Shown: positions 1 through 8,272, counted from the first letter of the stretch. The stretch is 64,000 nucleotides of DNA from Rickettsiales bacterium (GCA_002690875.1 NZGH01000030.1:1-64000); one strand, 5' to 3'. Made by a program: numbers and translations. The notes: generated from the sequence alone by a model not told the origin.

Positions 1-242
1 TATATAATTATAATTTTTTTAAATTGTAAGTCTTAGTTGAGACTCTTCTAATTAATATCAAGCAACACATAGTGTTTTAAATTAATGATTGAGGCTCATA
101 ATTAAGTTGAATTTTCAAAAAGTTACCATCCTTAACTCTTTTTATATTCTGGTTAGACTCAGAGCAAATTAAATTATTGAAGGGTAGACAAATCTGACAA
201 TTTATAAACTACAAGACCTTTGATTTAATATTTTCACTAGGA

Positions 243-655
243 TTATTTAGGATGAAAATAGTCGTAAATCAATTTATTTCCCAACTTATTTAAATTTAAA
301 TAATTATCATTCAAGATATCCTCATGATAAAAGTTTCTTGCTTGAAGAAAATCCCAAATATTAACTTTTTCAAAAATATTAAAATTCTTTGTTAACTTGT
401 CTATTATTGAATTTATTTCTTGACGACTATCAATCTTCTTTTTTGTTTTTTTTGACAACAAATTTACATGAGGAATTAAAAATATTTTTTGAATTTTTGG
501 TTTAAGTTTTATTTTTTTCTAACATTTTGATAGTTTCTTTTTGGACACTTCCATTTAATAGATTTTTCTTCCAATTTAAGTTTAAATTTGAGTTTTTTGT
601 GCTTTGCTATTCTAACATGAAGAAAAAACAGCAAATTAAATGCCAATCTTAATTC
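243..655 (-). pseudogene. Decayed remnant of an unrecognised gene
   Basis: An open 72-codon tail (243-461) ends in a protein-like stretch (DILNDNYLNLNKLGNKLIYDYF). Reading upstream on the reverse strand, good-looking protein sequence continues without a start codon: one frame gives KIQKIFLIPHVNLL just before the tail, a second frame gives NLNWKKNLLNGSVQKETIKM at about 520-600, and a third gives RIAKHKKLKFKL at about 590-630. Each junction is mended by removing one base in an A-rich run. I read this as one gene broken by at least one, probably two, frameshifts. The LNxLGN tail loosely resembles the end of SGNH-hydrolase-like proteins, but that is a weak guess. The remaining upstream bases show no start codon or promoter that I can support. 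Confidence 0.4.
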
Positions 656-677
656 TTAAATCCTAATTATATTTTTT

Positions 678-708
678 TTGTTTTAAATTTATAAGTTTTT
701 GTTATACT
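678..708 (+). promoter_or_regulatory. Putative cspA promoter
   Basis: TTGTTT (678-683) and TATACT (703-708) form a weak sigma70-like pair with a 19-bp spacer. Transcription from here would give a leader of about 95 nt before the cold-shock gene, as is typical of csp mRNAs. The match is only moderate in such AT-rich DNA. Confidence 0.3.
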
Positions 709-807
709 CTTCAAATCATTGAGATTTAGTTGATATTTTGATGTCAAATTACAATATTATTCTTTATATCAGTGTTAGTTTTATTTTTAATATGAAGAAA
801 GTATATT

Positions 808-1014
808 ATGAAGACAGGAAAAGTTAAATGGTTTAGTTCTACAAAGGGTTATGGTTTCATTACCCCAGACGAAGGCGAAAAAGATGTTTTCGTTCACTAC
901 ACTGCTCTCGAAAAATCTGGTGTTAGTTCTTTATCTGAAGGTCAGAAGATAAGCTACGAGATTGAAGAGAACAATGGTAAGTTCTCAGCTGTTAATTTAA
1001 AATTATCCGAATAA
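808..1014 (+). CDS. cspA: Cold-shock domain protein, CspA family
   Basis: A 68-residue protein that is a single cold-shock (OB-fold) domain. It starts [18 protein letters not shown] and contains the two RNA-binding motifs in their usual forms, KGYGFI (RNP1-like) and DVFVHYTAL (RNP2-like), followed by EGQKISYEI. Family members are cytoplasmic single-strand nucleic-acid chaperones that melt RNA structure in the cold or in stationary phase. Length and domain order match CspA exactly. It stands alone, convergent with the outer-membrane gene that follows, and has a long AT-rich leader that could form the temperature-sensitive 5' structure known for csp genes; this is inference. The base composition is less extreme than the surroundings, as expected for a highly expressed gene. 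Confidence 0.93.
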   Translation: MKTGKVKWFSSTKGYGFITPDEGEKDVFVHYTALEKSGVSSLSEGQKISYEIEENNGKFSAVNLKLSE

Positions 1015-1021
1015 CCAAATT

Positions 1022-2044
1022 TTAATACTGCCAGCCTACAATAAAACTGAAGCTATCAGCCATTTGGATTCCCTTATAGTTTCTGTAAAGAGGAGCTATA
1101 ATTTCCAAAGATACTCTATTGTTCTTGAAGTAATAATTCTTGTTAACAAAATTAACCCCTAAGCCCAGGTTTACTTTATTGAACCCTTGGTTATTTCCAT
1201 CCATGGCAGTACTCATTCTTTTATTCATTTCATTATCTGACCCACCCATTTCTCCTCTATATTGATAATTTATTTTCAACGAGGTACTTAAATATTGAAA
1301 AAATCTATATGAAACCCAAAGGTTTAAACCAATATCTTTTCCGTATTTATAACCATAGTTATTTTTTCCTGAGACTGGTAATTTGAAAAAAAGTTGCTCT
1401 CCAACTTTAAATTTTCCTAATTCATTAAGATTATTTATTAAAAAAAAACCATCATAAGTACCTGTCCCATTCTGCATTGCATAACCAAGTCTTGCATCAT
1501 TTGACATTGGGGTAACATCTCTTTGATTAATACTACCAGTTGGAAAACTTATTCCCATGCCAATATGATTTTTCCATTTTTTTGAATCTTGAATTTTAGA
1601 GAGAAAAGTAAATCTTACATCACCAAATCCAGAAGAATTTACATCAAACTTTTTTCCGCCTGTCATTGGCATTCTTTGAGTTGTCATTTCTTTATTATTA
1701 TAGCTACCCATTAACATCAATGTAATGTGATCTGATGGTGCATACATTGCGCCAAACATATGCATATCCATTGACATTGAATCAGGTGCATTCATATAAG
1801 TTCCAGAGCCATTACTTGCACCATTAGGTGATGACATTGTACGAGCCTTACTTATTTTGTTATTTCCCTGAAAAAGATTTCTCATTTCCATTTTCATCAA
1901 GCGATATGAAAACATATACTCGTTTTTTTTATGAACATGATCCCCCATAATTGATATCGGACCATGAGAATCAGCAAAAACTTTTTCGTGTGCTGATAAG
2001 TTACTAAAATTAATACTAATAATTATGATTAAGAGAATAATCAT
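1022..2044 (-). CDS. Methionine-rich outer-membrane beta-barrel protein, probably copper-linked
   Basis: A 340-residue secreted protein with an N-terminal hydrophobic signal segment and a C-terminal tail ending in an aromatic residue (FIVGWQY), as in outer-membrane barrels. Alternating hydrophobic strands run through the body. Residues 30-130 are unusually rich in Met and His (SIMGDHVHKK, MKMEM, APDSMSMDMHMFGAMY, MLMG, QRMPM). The overall look fits the 'transporter' / MetA-pathway-of-phenol-degradation barrel superfamily, versions of which occur beside copper genes. A perfect Shine-Dalgarno AAGGAGG (2050-2056) five bases before the ATG fixes the start. The small Cys/His protein just upstream on the same strand probably belongs to the same unit. 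A copper role is inferred from Met/His enrichment and context, not shown. Confidence 0.6.
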   Translation of the reverse strand: MIILLIIIISINFSNLSAHEKVFADSHGPISIMGDHVHKKNEYMFSYRLMKMEMRNLFQGNNKISKARTMSSPNGASNGSGTYMNAPDSMSMDMHMFGAMYAPSDHITLMLMGSYNNKEMTTQRMPMTGGKKFDVNSSGFGDVRFTFLSKIQDSKKWKNHIGMGISFPTGSINQRDVTPMSNDARLGYAMQNGTGTYDGFFLINNLNELGKFKVGEQLFFKLPVSGKNNYGYKYGKDIGLNLWVSYRFFQYLSTSLKINYQYRGEMGGSDNEMNKRMSTAMDGNNQGFNKVNLGLGVNFVNKNYYFKNNRVSLEIIAPLYRNYKGIQMADSFSFIVGWQY

Positions 2045-2081
2045 TTAAACCTCCTTATTGTTAAAACTATTATTTTTTGGA

Positions 2082-2378
2082 TTAGGAAAAAGAAGGGGGT
2101 GAGTTCGTGCGTGGAAAAATTTCTAAGTCAAAATTAATATAACTTTCTATAAGTTGAATCTTAAATAAGGCTTTATGCCCAAAGTTATTTTTTTCAAAAG
2201 TCAACCAATCGTTATCAACCAAACCCTGGAACATACAGTGAAAATCGCATTTAAAATTATTTTGAGGCTCTTTGTCTTGTTTACAAATATTACTGTCATC
2301 ATTATGTTCCAATGAAGCAGTAATGCCTATCTCTAATGTAATTAAGTATATTAAACTAAAGACTATCCTAAATAGCAT
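2082..2378 (-). CDS. Small secreted Cys/His protein, CopL/DUF2946-like
   Basis: A short protein (98 residues from the ATG at 2378). I prefer this start to the ATG at 2396 because AAGGT precedes it and it begins directly with a signal peptide (MLFRIVFSLIYLI). The mature part has clustered Cys and His (NICKQDK, FKCDFHCMFQGL) and ends RTNSPPSFS, reminiscent of the RAPP-type tail of DUF2946/CopL metal-resistance accessory proteins. It lies 37 bp upstream of the Met-rich outer-membrane gene on the same strand, so the two are probably co-transcribed. Family assignment is tentative; a generic metal-binding periplasmic peptide is the alternative. Confidence 0.5.
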   Translation of the reverse strand: MLFRIVFSLIYLITLEIGITASLEHNDDSNICKQDKEPQNNFKCDFHCMFQGLVDNDWLTFEKNNFGHKALFKIQLIESYINFDLEIFPRTNSPPSFS

Positions 2379-2431
2379 ATGACCTTGATAACACATATCA
2401 GTTTAAAAATCACTTGTGTTTTTGGAACTTA

Positions 2432-3283
2432 TTATAATGTTTTTTCTAATACTAAAATTGGTTTTGTATAAAAATCTGTTATTTTATCGAACTTTTTATC
2501 CATGGAAAACCTATTATCTTCTTTTGGGATAGCTAAAGTATTAAGTGTTGCAATTTCATCGAAATAATTATTTTCATTTATAAAAAAATTAGATTTATTA
2601 AATACTCGCGAATAAGCCCAATAAGCATCATAATTATTTTCCAGTAAAAATTTGTTTATTTTATTAGGGTATGATTCGTGATTTTCAATCCACAAGATTG
2701 GTCTAAATTTTTTTAAAAAATTTCTGCCTCCTTTTAAAATATCTAATTCCATAAGCTCAACATCCATTTTAATGAAATTACACTTTTTAATTTCCATTAA
2801 TTTATCAAGGTTTGTTACCTTAACTTTATACTTTTTGTCTTTAATATTTTTTGTAAAAGAACTACTCTCATACTTAAAGCTTACACCCCCAAAATTTCCA
2901 ACTTTTGAATAATCAATATCATTTAATTCTAATTCTTCTTCTTTTTCACCCACGCCAACGTTAAAAACCCTTGTATTGTTGAGATTATTTTTATTTACAT
3001 TATCTTGTAAAATATCATAAATTAATTTTTGTGGTTCAAAAGCATATACCTCACCAAACTTACCAACTTTTTTTGCTAGTGGAACTGTGAAAGCACCAAT
3101 ATTTGCACCTATATCAAAAACTACATCACCTTCCATAATAAATTTTGACATAAGTGATAATTCAATTTCTGAAAACTCTCCATATTCTCTCATGGCAAGG
3201 CCTATGTATTTATCAAAGTGACAAAAACTAAAGACTCCGTGTTTTGCTTTAACCTCGCCAATATGACTTGCAAAATTATCCAT
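2432..3283 (-). CDS. FkbM-family SAM-dependent methyltransferase
   Basis: A 283-residue cytoplasmic enzyme with the class I methyltransferase SAM-binding motif (VVFDIGANIGAFTVPLA, about residues 53-69), the acidic motif II region (VYAFEPQ) and the FkbM signature (FIKMDVELMELDILKGG, in place of the usual KIDVEGAE). The C-terminal part (ILWIENHE, then NNYDAYWAYSRVFN) is also typical of the family, whose members O-methylate sugars or other small molecules. The usual KxDVEGxE glycine is Glu-Leu-Met here, a mild departure. No polysaccharide cluster surrounds it, so the substrate cannot be inferred. It is probably a single-gene unit between the CopL-like gene and the MORN gene. Confidence 0.8.
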   Translation of the reverse strand: MDNFASHIGEVKAKHGVFSFCHFDKYIGLAMREYGEFSEIELSLMSKFIMEGDVVFDIGANIGAFTVPLAKKVGKFGEVYAFEPQKLIYDILQDNVNKNNLNNTRVFNVGVGEKEEELELNDIDYSKVGNFGGVSFKYESSSFTKNIKDKKYKVKVTNLDKLMEIKKCNFIKMDVELMELDILKGGRNFLKKFRPILWIENHESYPNKINKFLLENNYDAYWAYSRVFNKSNFFINENNYFDEIATLNTLAIPKEDNRFSMDKKFDKITDFYTKPILVLEKTL

Positions 3284-3347
3284 AAATATTTTTTTGCAAA
3301 CAACGTGCCTATGTGAATTATTAATATTTATTAGGAAAGTTAGTGAC

Positions 3348-3881
3348 TTATTTTAGATGTTTTTCGTAAATAAATTTACCATTTCTATAAATATCAATTC
3401 TCTCTAATTCCCCTTTTTCATCATAATAAGTCCAATTAGAGCTAGGCTTGTTGTTATTATATGTAACTTCTGATCTTATTTGCCCATTCTTGTGAAACAT
3501 CTTAAATAAACCATCCTTTATTTTACCATCTATGTAACTTAATTTCCAATATATCGACCCATCATCATGAAACTCAAACCAATCACCAATTTTTTGTCCT
3601 TCAAAAAATTGTCCTTTCATTGATATTTTACCATTTTCGTGAAAAGTTTTAAAATCACCATGTTGTTTACCATTTTTAAAATGATCAATTAAAGAAACGG
3701 AACCAGATTCATGAAAGTTTTTCAAGGTTCCAGTAAACGGCTTATCATCAGTCTTATTGTAAAAGATATTTCCCCTCTTTATTAATTCGCTCCAGGAATT
3801 AATTTCGACATTTGAATGTCCTGAAAAAGAGAATAAAAAAACTATAAAAAAACAAATTAGTTTTATAATATTAATAACCAT
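3348..3881 (-). CDS. Secreted MORN-repeat (YwqK-like) protein
   Basis: A 177-residue protein with an N-terminal signal/transmembrane segment (IIKLICFFIVFLFSF) and about six MORN_2-type repeats of roughly 22 residues with the core pattern (F/Y)hxNGxhxxxxxxxxGxxxGxWxxY, for example FHESGSVS, FHENGKIS, FHDDGSIY, FHKNGQIR and YDEKGELE. Such repeats form an extended beta meander and are common in envelope proteins and in proteins annotated as YwqK-like antitoxins; no toxin partner is visible here. The start overlaps the stop of a 24-codon membrane micro-ORF by a TAATG junction. Function unknown. Confidence 0.75.
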   Translation of the reverse strand: MVINIIKLICFFIVFLFSFSGHSNVEINSWSELIKRGNIFYNKTDDKPFTGTLKNFHESGSVSLIDHFKNGKQHGDFKTFHENGKISMKGQFFEGQKIGDWFEFHDDGSIYWKLSYIDGKIKDGLFKMFHKNGQIRSEVTYNNNKPSSNWTYYDEKGELERIDIYRNGKFIYEKHLK

Positions 3882-3955
3882 TATTTTAACTTTTTATAAA
3901 GTATAAAAACAAGAAGCCACATGCCTATTACAACTAAAATCTCAACTAATGTCAT
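3881..3955 (-). CDS. Possible 24-residue membrane microprotein
   Basis: ATG at 3955 opens a 24-codon frame encoding one hydrophobic helix and a basic tail (MTLVEILVVIGMWLLVFI, then LYKKLK). Its TAA overlaps the ATG of the MORN gene as TAATG, which suggests translational coupling. The first residues look like a type IV prepilin helix (TLVEILVVIG) but there is no leader or globular domain. There is no clear ribosome-binding site. It could equally be a chance frame in the leader of the MORN gene. Confidence 0.28.
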   Translation of the reverse strand: MTLVEILVVIGMWLLVFILYKKLK

Positions 3956-4054
3956 TTTAGTATAGTAACTAATAATTTATATAAGACAATCTTTAGAGAA
4001 AACAAACAAACAATCCTAAACTAAACAGGTATACCTAAAAGAATACTTTTTTTA

Positions 4055-6022
4055 TTAGTAATATAGTTTAAGCATAAACATGAAACTTCTTCCAGGCAAT
4101 TGAACATGTGCTTTTTTCGACTCTAGATGACTTCTTCCAACAACATCAAGTAAGTTAGAAGCTGTAAACATTAGATGACCTGAGAGATCTGAATAATTAA
4201 AGTCTCGCGTTAAATCAAAATCTAATCTTGAGTGCCCCCCAGTTCTAGTTTGAAATGGTCCTATAAATTCCTTATCGAAATAATGATAGTAATTTAGATT
4301 TGCATCCCAATTTTCATTTATAGCCTTAATACCGAAGTTCATCTTTGTTTGAGGAATTCTTGATAAAGCTTTGTCATTTGAATTTCGGTATCCTTTAAGG
4401 AAGTCAATCATAACATTAGAAATCAAATCAAAGTCATCGATTTTTGCAAAAGCATACTGACCACTGACTTCCAAACCAGTGAATAATGCATTATATTGGG
4501 TGAAATTAACATTGTTCATATCTTCACCCTCTACTTCTGTTGTAGTTCCATCTCTATCTGCTGCAATAAAATCATCAATGTAATTATAGTATGTTTCAAT
4601 TTTTAGGTTATCAAGACCATCATCATAACTATATCCTAAAGAAAAATTATAAGAAGTTTCAACATCCATATTGCTATCCCCGACTTCAAATTGTTCTAGT
4701 GCATGATGTGGACCATTAGCGAATAATTCAACTGCATTAGGCGCTCTCTCAGTAAAGTCAAACCCACCAAAAACATTGTTATTAGTAAAAATTTCTCTTT
4801 TAATTGTTGAGGAAAATGCACCAGGAAAAAATCCTTTTTCCATACTAGTATTTTTTAAATTTACTGATTCTATACGACCTCCAACATCCAAATCAAATAA
4901 ATCAAAATTAAAGCTTTCAAGAGCAAATAATGCAAAACTAGATGTTCTTGTATGCACTAAATGACTTTCCTCTTGCCCTAAGGCTCCCTGATCGTAATTT
5001 TGAAAGTGGAACCCAATCAACCCTTCGCTGTTAACGTCAATAATTGAATTGTGATTAAGAGAGGTTTTAATTTCGTATAAATCACTAAAAAAATTAATGT
5101 TGTGATTATTTCCCGAACCAGTTCTTTCAGAATGATTATATTCAGATACTGCTCCTTGTAAGTTAAACTTATTAAAGTAGGCATTGTTAAGTGACAATGA
5201 AGACTGAAAATTAAACGTATTTTTAGTTGGGTTTAAAGAGGTCATATTCTCTTCACCTTCAGGACCAGGGTTACCGTAAACAGCTTCTAGTTTATCAAAA
5301 GAAAATCCAATGTAATTCTCACCATCATTATATGTTAAACCGACACCACCTGATGCCATAAATTTTGAGGAATTTGGCTGTTTATCTGAGGTGTTTGCTA
5401 AATCATAAGGGCCTGAACTTAATCCACTACCAGTCAGTCGAACAGTAAAATTATCGATTGAATGGCCAGCTTTGAGACTTCCTTTAAGTTCACCGCCAGA
5501 TGTACGGTAGCCAAAATTTGCCTCTATATTTTCGTCCGTTACAATTTTGTCAGTAGCAATTAGAGGGTTAATTATATTAACAACACCTGCAAATCCGTTA
5601 TTACCATATAATAATGTTCCAGGTCCTTTAATAATTTCAATTTTGTCAATCAGCATTGGATCGTAACCAACTATGTGATCCTCACCAAATTCAGATACAT
5701 CTGTTGTGCTACTACTATTTTGAAGAATTTTAACTCTCGAATTGGCCATACCCCTTATTATTGGGCGTGAAGCATTTCCAAGTCCTGTTGAGGAAATGCC
5801 AGGTAAATCTTTTAGCATATCACCAATGGAGTATTTTCTTTTTGTTTCAATGTCATGACCTTCAAATAATATATTTCCTCTTTCAGCTTCAAAATCTTTT
5901 GTAGGTTTAATTTTAGAGGTAACAAACACATTTGGTGCAACAAAAATAGACTCAAGTTTTTCTGCTTTTGCTACACTAGAAAAAAAGATAAGAACTGACA
6001 AAAAAGAAATTTTTTTATTCAT
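4055..6022 (-). CDS. znuD: TonB-dependent outer-membrane receptor, ZnuD-like (zinc uptake)
   Basis: A 655-residue receptor: signal peptide (1-20, cleaved near AKA-EK), a plug domain from about 45 to 155 (SIGDMLKDLPGISS, RPIIRGM, IDKIEIIKGPGTLLYGNNGFAGVVNII) and a 22-strand-type barrel ending FMLKLYY with a terminal aromatic residue. The segment FTERAPNAVELFANGPHHAL, continuing EQFEVGD, is the hallmark of the ZnuD branch, which imports zinc across the outer membrane using TonB-ExbBD energy. A TGTTATATTATAACA palindrome, matching the Zur operator core, lies 32 bp upstream of the start and independently supports zinc-repressed control. TupA lies upstream on the same strand with the operator between them. 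No znuABC is present in the window. Confidence 0.85.
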   Translation of the reverse strand: MNKKISFLSVLIFFSSVAKAEKLESIFVAPNVFVTSKIKPTKDFEAERGNILFEGHDIETKRKYSIGDMLKDLPGISSTGLGNASRPIIRGMANSRVKILQNSSSTTDVSEFGEDHIVGYDPMLIDKIEIIKGPGTLLYGNNGFAGVVNIINPLIATDKIVTDENIEANFGYRTSGGELKGSLKAGHSIDNFTVRLTGSGLSSGPYDLANTSDKQPNSSKFMASGGVGLTYNDGENYIGFSFDKLEAVYGNPGPEGEENMTSLNPTKNTFNFQSSLSLNNAYFNKFNLQGAVSEYNHSERTGSGNNHNINFFSDLYEIKTSLNHNSIIDVNSEGLIGFHFQNYDQGALGQEESHLVHTRTSSFALFALESFNFDLFDLDVGGRIESVNLKNTSMEKGFFPGAFSSTIKREIFTNNNVFGGFDFTERAPNAVELFANGPHHALEQFEVGDSNMDVETSYNFSLGYSYDDGLDNLKIETYYNYIDDFIAADRDGTTTEVEGEDMNNVNFTQYNALFTGLEVSGQYAFAKIDDFDLISNVMIDFLKGYRNSNDKALSRIPQTKMNFGIKAINENWDANLNYYHYFDKEFIGPFQTRTGGHSRLDFDLTRDFNYSDLSGHLMFTASNLLDVVGRSHLESKKAHVQLPGRSFMFMLKLYY

Positions 6023-6053
6023 TAGAAACTCTCCATTAAAAATTGTGCTAAAC

Positions 6054-6068
6054 TGTTATATTATAACA
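6054..6068 (-). promoter_or_regulatory. Zur-box operator upstream of the znuD-like gene
   Basis: TGTTATATTATAACA is a perfect 15-bp palindrome around one central base and matches the core of the known Zur operator (TGTTATAnTATAACA in enterobacteria). It lies 32-46 bp before the receptor ATG, in the right place to block the promoter when zinc is replete. Its position is between the stop of tupA and the start of the receptor, so it should act on the receptor only. Confidence 0.7.
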
Positions 6069-6086
6069 CTTATAATAAATCAAGTT

Positions 6087-6896
6087 TTAATTGGTTGGAA
6101 AGAATAACTGTTGACCACCAATTTCATAAGAGGAAATTAACTGCATTGTTTCTGGAGAAATCAACCAATCAATAAAAATATTAGCTTTTTTAAATTTTAC
6201 GTCTGGACATTTTTTTGGACTTACAGGAATAACTCCATAGTAATTATACAAAAGTGGTTCATTTTCGACTAATATTACGTGGTTTTTTTTATTCTTAAAA
6301 CTTAACCACGTTGATCTATCAGATAAAATATATGCTTCTTTATTAACTGCAATGTTTATTGCACCACCCATACTTTGTCCAACAGACAAATACCATTTGT
6401 TTTTTCTTGGGTTTGGCTTAATTCCAGAAGAACTCCAAAGTAGGACTTCTTTTTTATGTGTTCCACTGTCATCACCTCTTGATATAAAATTAATCTTATT
6501 GTTACTAATAGATTTTAAAGCGCTAATTATTGAATGGCTTCCCTTTACATTACCAGGGTCAAAATCAGGACCAATTAAAACAAAGTCATTATACATAAAT
6601 TCTCTCCTCGAAACCCCATATCCCTCATCTAAAAATTTCTGCTCTGATTCTTTATGATGAGCAATAAGTACATCAGCATCACATCTTTCTGCATTTTTTA
6701 TTGCTTGACCAGTACCTACAGCAACTACTCTAACGTCAATTTGTGTTTTTTTAAAAAAATCAGGTAATATAAAATCATAAAGCCCTGAATCCCTGGCAGA
6801 TGTAGTTGATTGTAAAATAATAAAATCTTTACAAATAAGTTGATTATGAGAAATTAAGAAAAAAAGGATAATTTTAAAAAACAATTTTTTTTTCAC
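6087..6896 (-). CDS. tupA: Tungstate/molybdate ABC transporter substrate-binding protein
   Basis: A 269-residue periplasmic binding protein with an N-terminal signal segment. It carries the TupA hallmarks: LQSTTSARDSGLYDFILPDF near the mature N terminus (the TTS-DSGL anion-binding turn), VVAVGTGQAIKNAERCDADV, HHKESEQKFLDEGYG, RREFMYNDFVLIGP and RGDDSGTHKKE. TupA binds tungstate with very high affinity for delivery to the TupBC permease/ATPase, usually for W- or Mo-cofactor enzymes. Here no tupB or tupC adjoins it: znuD follows and a divergent metallohydrolase gene precedes it. The permease is therefore elsewhere or absent. The ATG lies only 7 bp from a possible upstream start of the divergent gene. 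Confidence 0.87.
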   Translation of the reverse strand: MKKKLFFKIILFFLISHNQLICKDFIILQSTTSARDSGLYDFILPDFFKKTQIDVRVVAVGTGQAIKNAERCDADVLIAHHKESEQKFLDEGYGVSRREFMYNDFVLIGPDFDPGNVKGSHSIISALKSISNNKINFISRGDDSGTHKKEVLLWSSSGIKPNPRKNKWYLSVGQSMGGAINIAVNKEAYILSDRSTWLSFKNKKNHVILVENEPLLYNYYGVIPVSPKKCPDVKFKKANIFIDWLISPETMQLISSYEIGGQQLFFPTN

Positions 6897-6945
6897 TGTT
6901 ACTATGAATCATTACATTATAAATTTTTCAACTAAAAAATTTAAA

Positions 6946-7863
6946 ATGAGCCTTAGCTTATTATTAAAAATATTTTTTTTAGTTTTTTTTATTTTTAAAA
7001 ATAGTTTTAGTTTTGAAGTTAATGAAGTTGCTGAAGGTTTATTTGTTCATTTTGGCAAGCAAGAAGATTCTAGTACAAAAAATAATGGGGATATTGCGAA
7101 TATTGGCTTCATTGTTGGATCTAAATCAATTGCAGTAATTGACACCGGTGGTACACCTGAGATAGGAATGAGTCTTTTTAAAAAAATTAGAGAAATTTCA
7201 AGTCTACCAATATCACATATTATAATCACTCATTCACACCCTGATCATTTTTTTGGGACTGAAGCTTTAATAAATGATAAGGTAATAATTATTGGACATG
7301 AAAAGCTTGAAAGAGCATTAATCACAAATTTTGAATTTTATAAAAATCTTCAATTTAGTTTGATTAAACAAGAAAGTATAAAAAAAACAAAACTATTTCT
7401 GCCTAATCAAATAGTAAAAATTGATTCAATCAAAACCATAAATATTGGCGATAGGAAAATTGAAATTAAAGCATGGAAAAGTGGTCACACAGATAATGAT
7501 CTATCAATATATGATAAAAAAACTAAATTTTTATGGTCAGAAAATATATTCGTTGAAAGAGTCCCGTCAATTCGAGCAAGTGTCAAAGGTTGGAAATCTA
7601 ATTTAGATGAAACACTTAAAATGGATATTGATACAATTATACCTGGACATGGGCCTTTAAAAAAAAAGAACGAAGCTATTGAGCCAATGATAAGTTATTT
7701 TGATAGACTAATTAAAGAAGTACGAAAATTCCATACGAAAGGAAAAACCCTTAAAAGTGCACAAAATCAGGCTGCTTCAGAGAACAAAGAAAAATGGTTG
7801 CTATTTGATTCTTATCATAGTTCAAATGTTACAAAAACATTTACTGAACTTGAGTGGGAATAG
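6946..7863 (+). CDS. Secreted metallo-beta-lactamase-fold hydrolase
   Basis: A protein with the MBL zinc motif THSHPDHFFG (HxHxDH), a downstream zinc His in WKSGHTDNDLSIY and a last His in IIPGHGPLKK. It is closest in look to the periplasmic 'quinoprotein relay system zinc metallohydrolase' / SoxH-like group, but no PQQ dehydrogenase is nearby, so the substrate is unknown. I take the ATG at 6946 as start because it opens directly into a signal peptide (MSLSLLLKIFFLVFFIF). The ATG at 6904 would add 14 charged/polar residues and leave only 7 bp to the divergent tupA start. Divergence from tupA suggests a shared short promoter region. Confidence 0.72.
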   Translation: MSLSLLLKIFFLVFFIFKNSFSFEVNEVAEGLFVHFGKQEDSSTKNNGDIANIGFIVGSKSIAVIDTGGTPEIGMSLFKKIREISSLPISHIIITHSHPDHFFGTEALINDKVIIIGHEKLERALITNFEFYKNLQFSLIKQESIKKTKLFLPNQIVKIDSIKTINIGDRKIEIKAWKSGHTDNDLSIYDKKTKFLWSENIFVERVPSIRASVKGWKSNLDETLKMDIDTIIPGHGPLKKKNEAIEPMISYFDRLIKEVRKFHTKGKTLKSAQNQAASENKEKWLLFDSYHSSNVTKTFTELEWE

Positions 7864-7901
7864 AACTAAACAAAATTAAAACATGGTCGATTTAGATTAC
7901 T

Positions 7902-8054
7902 ATGTTTCCAACAATTTTTAAAATTTTTGTTTATTTCAATATAACTTTTATAGTGATTGTAACAATCTTTCTAATTTTTTCTAAGAAAAATGAACCAAAG
8001 GTTTTTCCTGAAAAATTTAGTAAAAAATATCTGCTAAAATACCCAAGAATATAA
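7902..8054 (+). CDS. Small single-pass membrane protein, unrecognised
   Basis: A 50-codon frame with one strong transmembrane helix (FVYFNITFIVIVTIFLIF, about residues 9-26) and a charged, proline-containing tail (KNEPKVFPEKFSKKYLLKYP). Codon use is like the neighbours and the layout (helix then basic tail) looks genuine. It sits in a run of small genes between the MBL hydrolase and sspB. No family recognised and no clear ribosome-binding site. Confidence 0.45.
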   Translation: MFPTIFKIFVYFNITFIVIVTIFLIFSKKNEPKVFPEKFSKKYLLKYPRI

Positions 8055-8098
8055 AAAAAATATTTACTATTTAGTGTCTTGATACTAAATTAACTAAT

Positions 8099-8272
8099 AT
8101 GAAAAATAGTAATCAATCAGATCAAATAAAAGTTCTTGAAGCAAAAATTGATAGACTTCAACGATCTATTACTAAACTTGAAAAAAAACTAACAGACCAT
8201 ATAGCTTTTATTGACAGAGTATATGAACCACTGAGAAACCCCATTTCTAAAATTAAGAACTTTTTTGGCTAA
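8099..8272 (+). CDS. Small coiled-coil protein, unrecognised
   Basis: A 57-codon frame: a heptad-rich amphipathic helix (IKVLEAKIDRLQRSITKLEK, about residues 10-29) followed by a conserved-looking tail DRVYEPLRNPISKIKNFFG. The first part resembles SlyX-like short coiled coils, but the tail does not. The dense, non-random composition, the clean ATG and the position in a same-strand run of small genes support a real gene. It ends 17 bp before the next gene. Function unknown. Confidence 0.55.
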   Translation: MKNSNQSDQIKVLEAKIDRLQRSITKLEKKLTDHIAFIDRVYEPLRNPISKIKNFFG

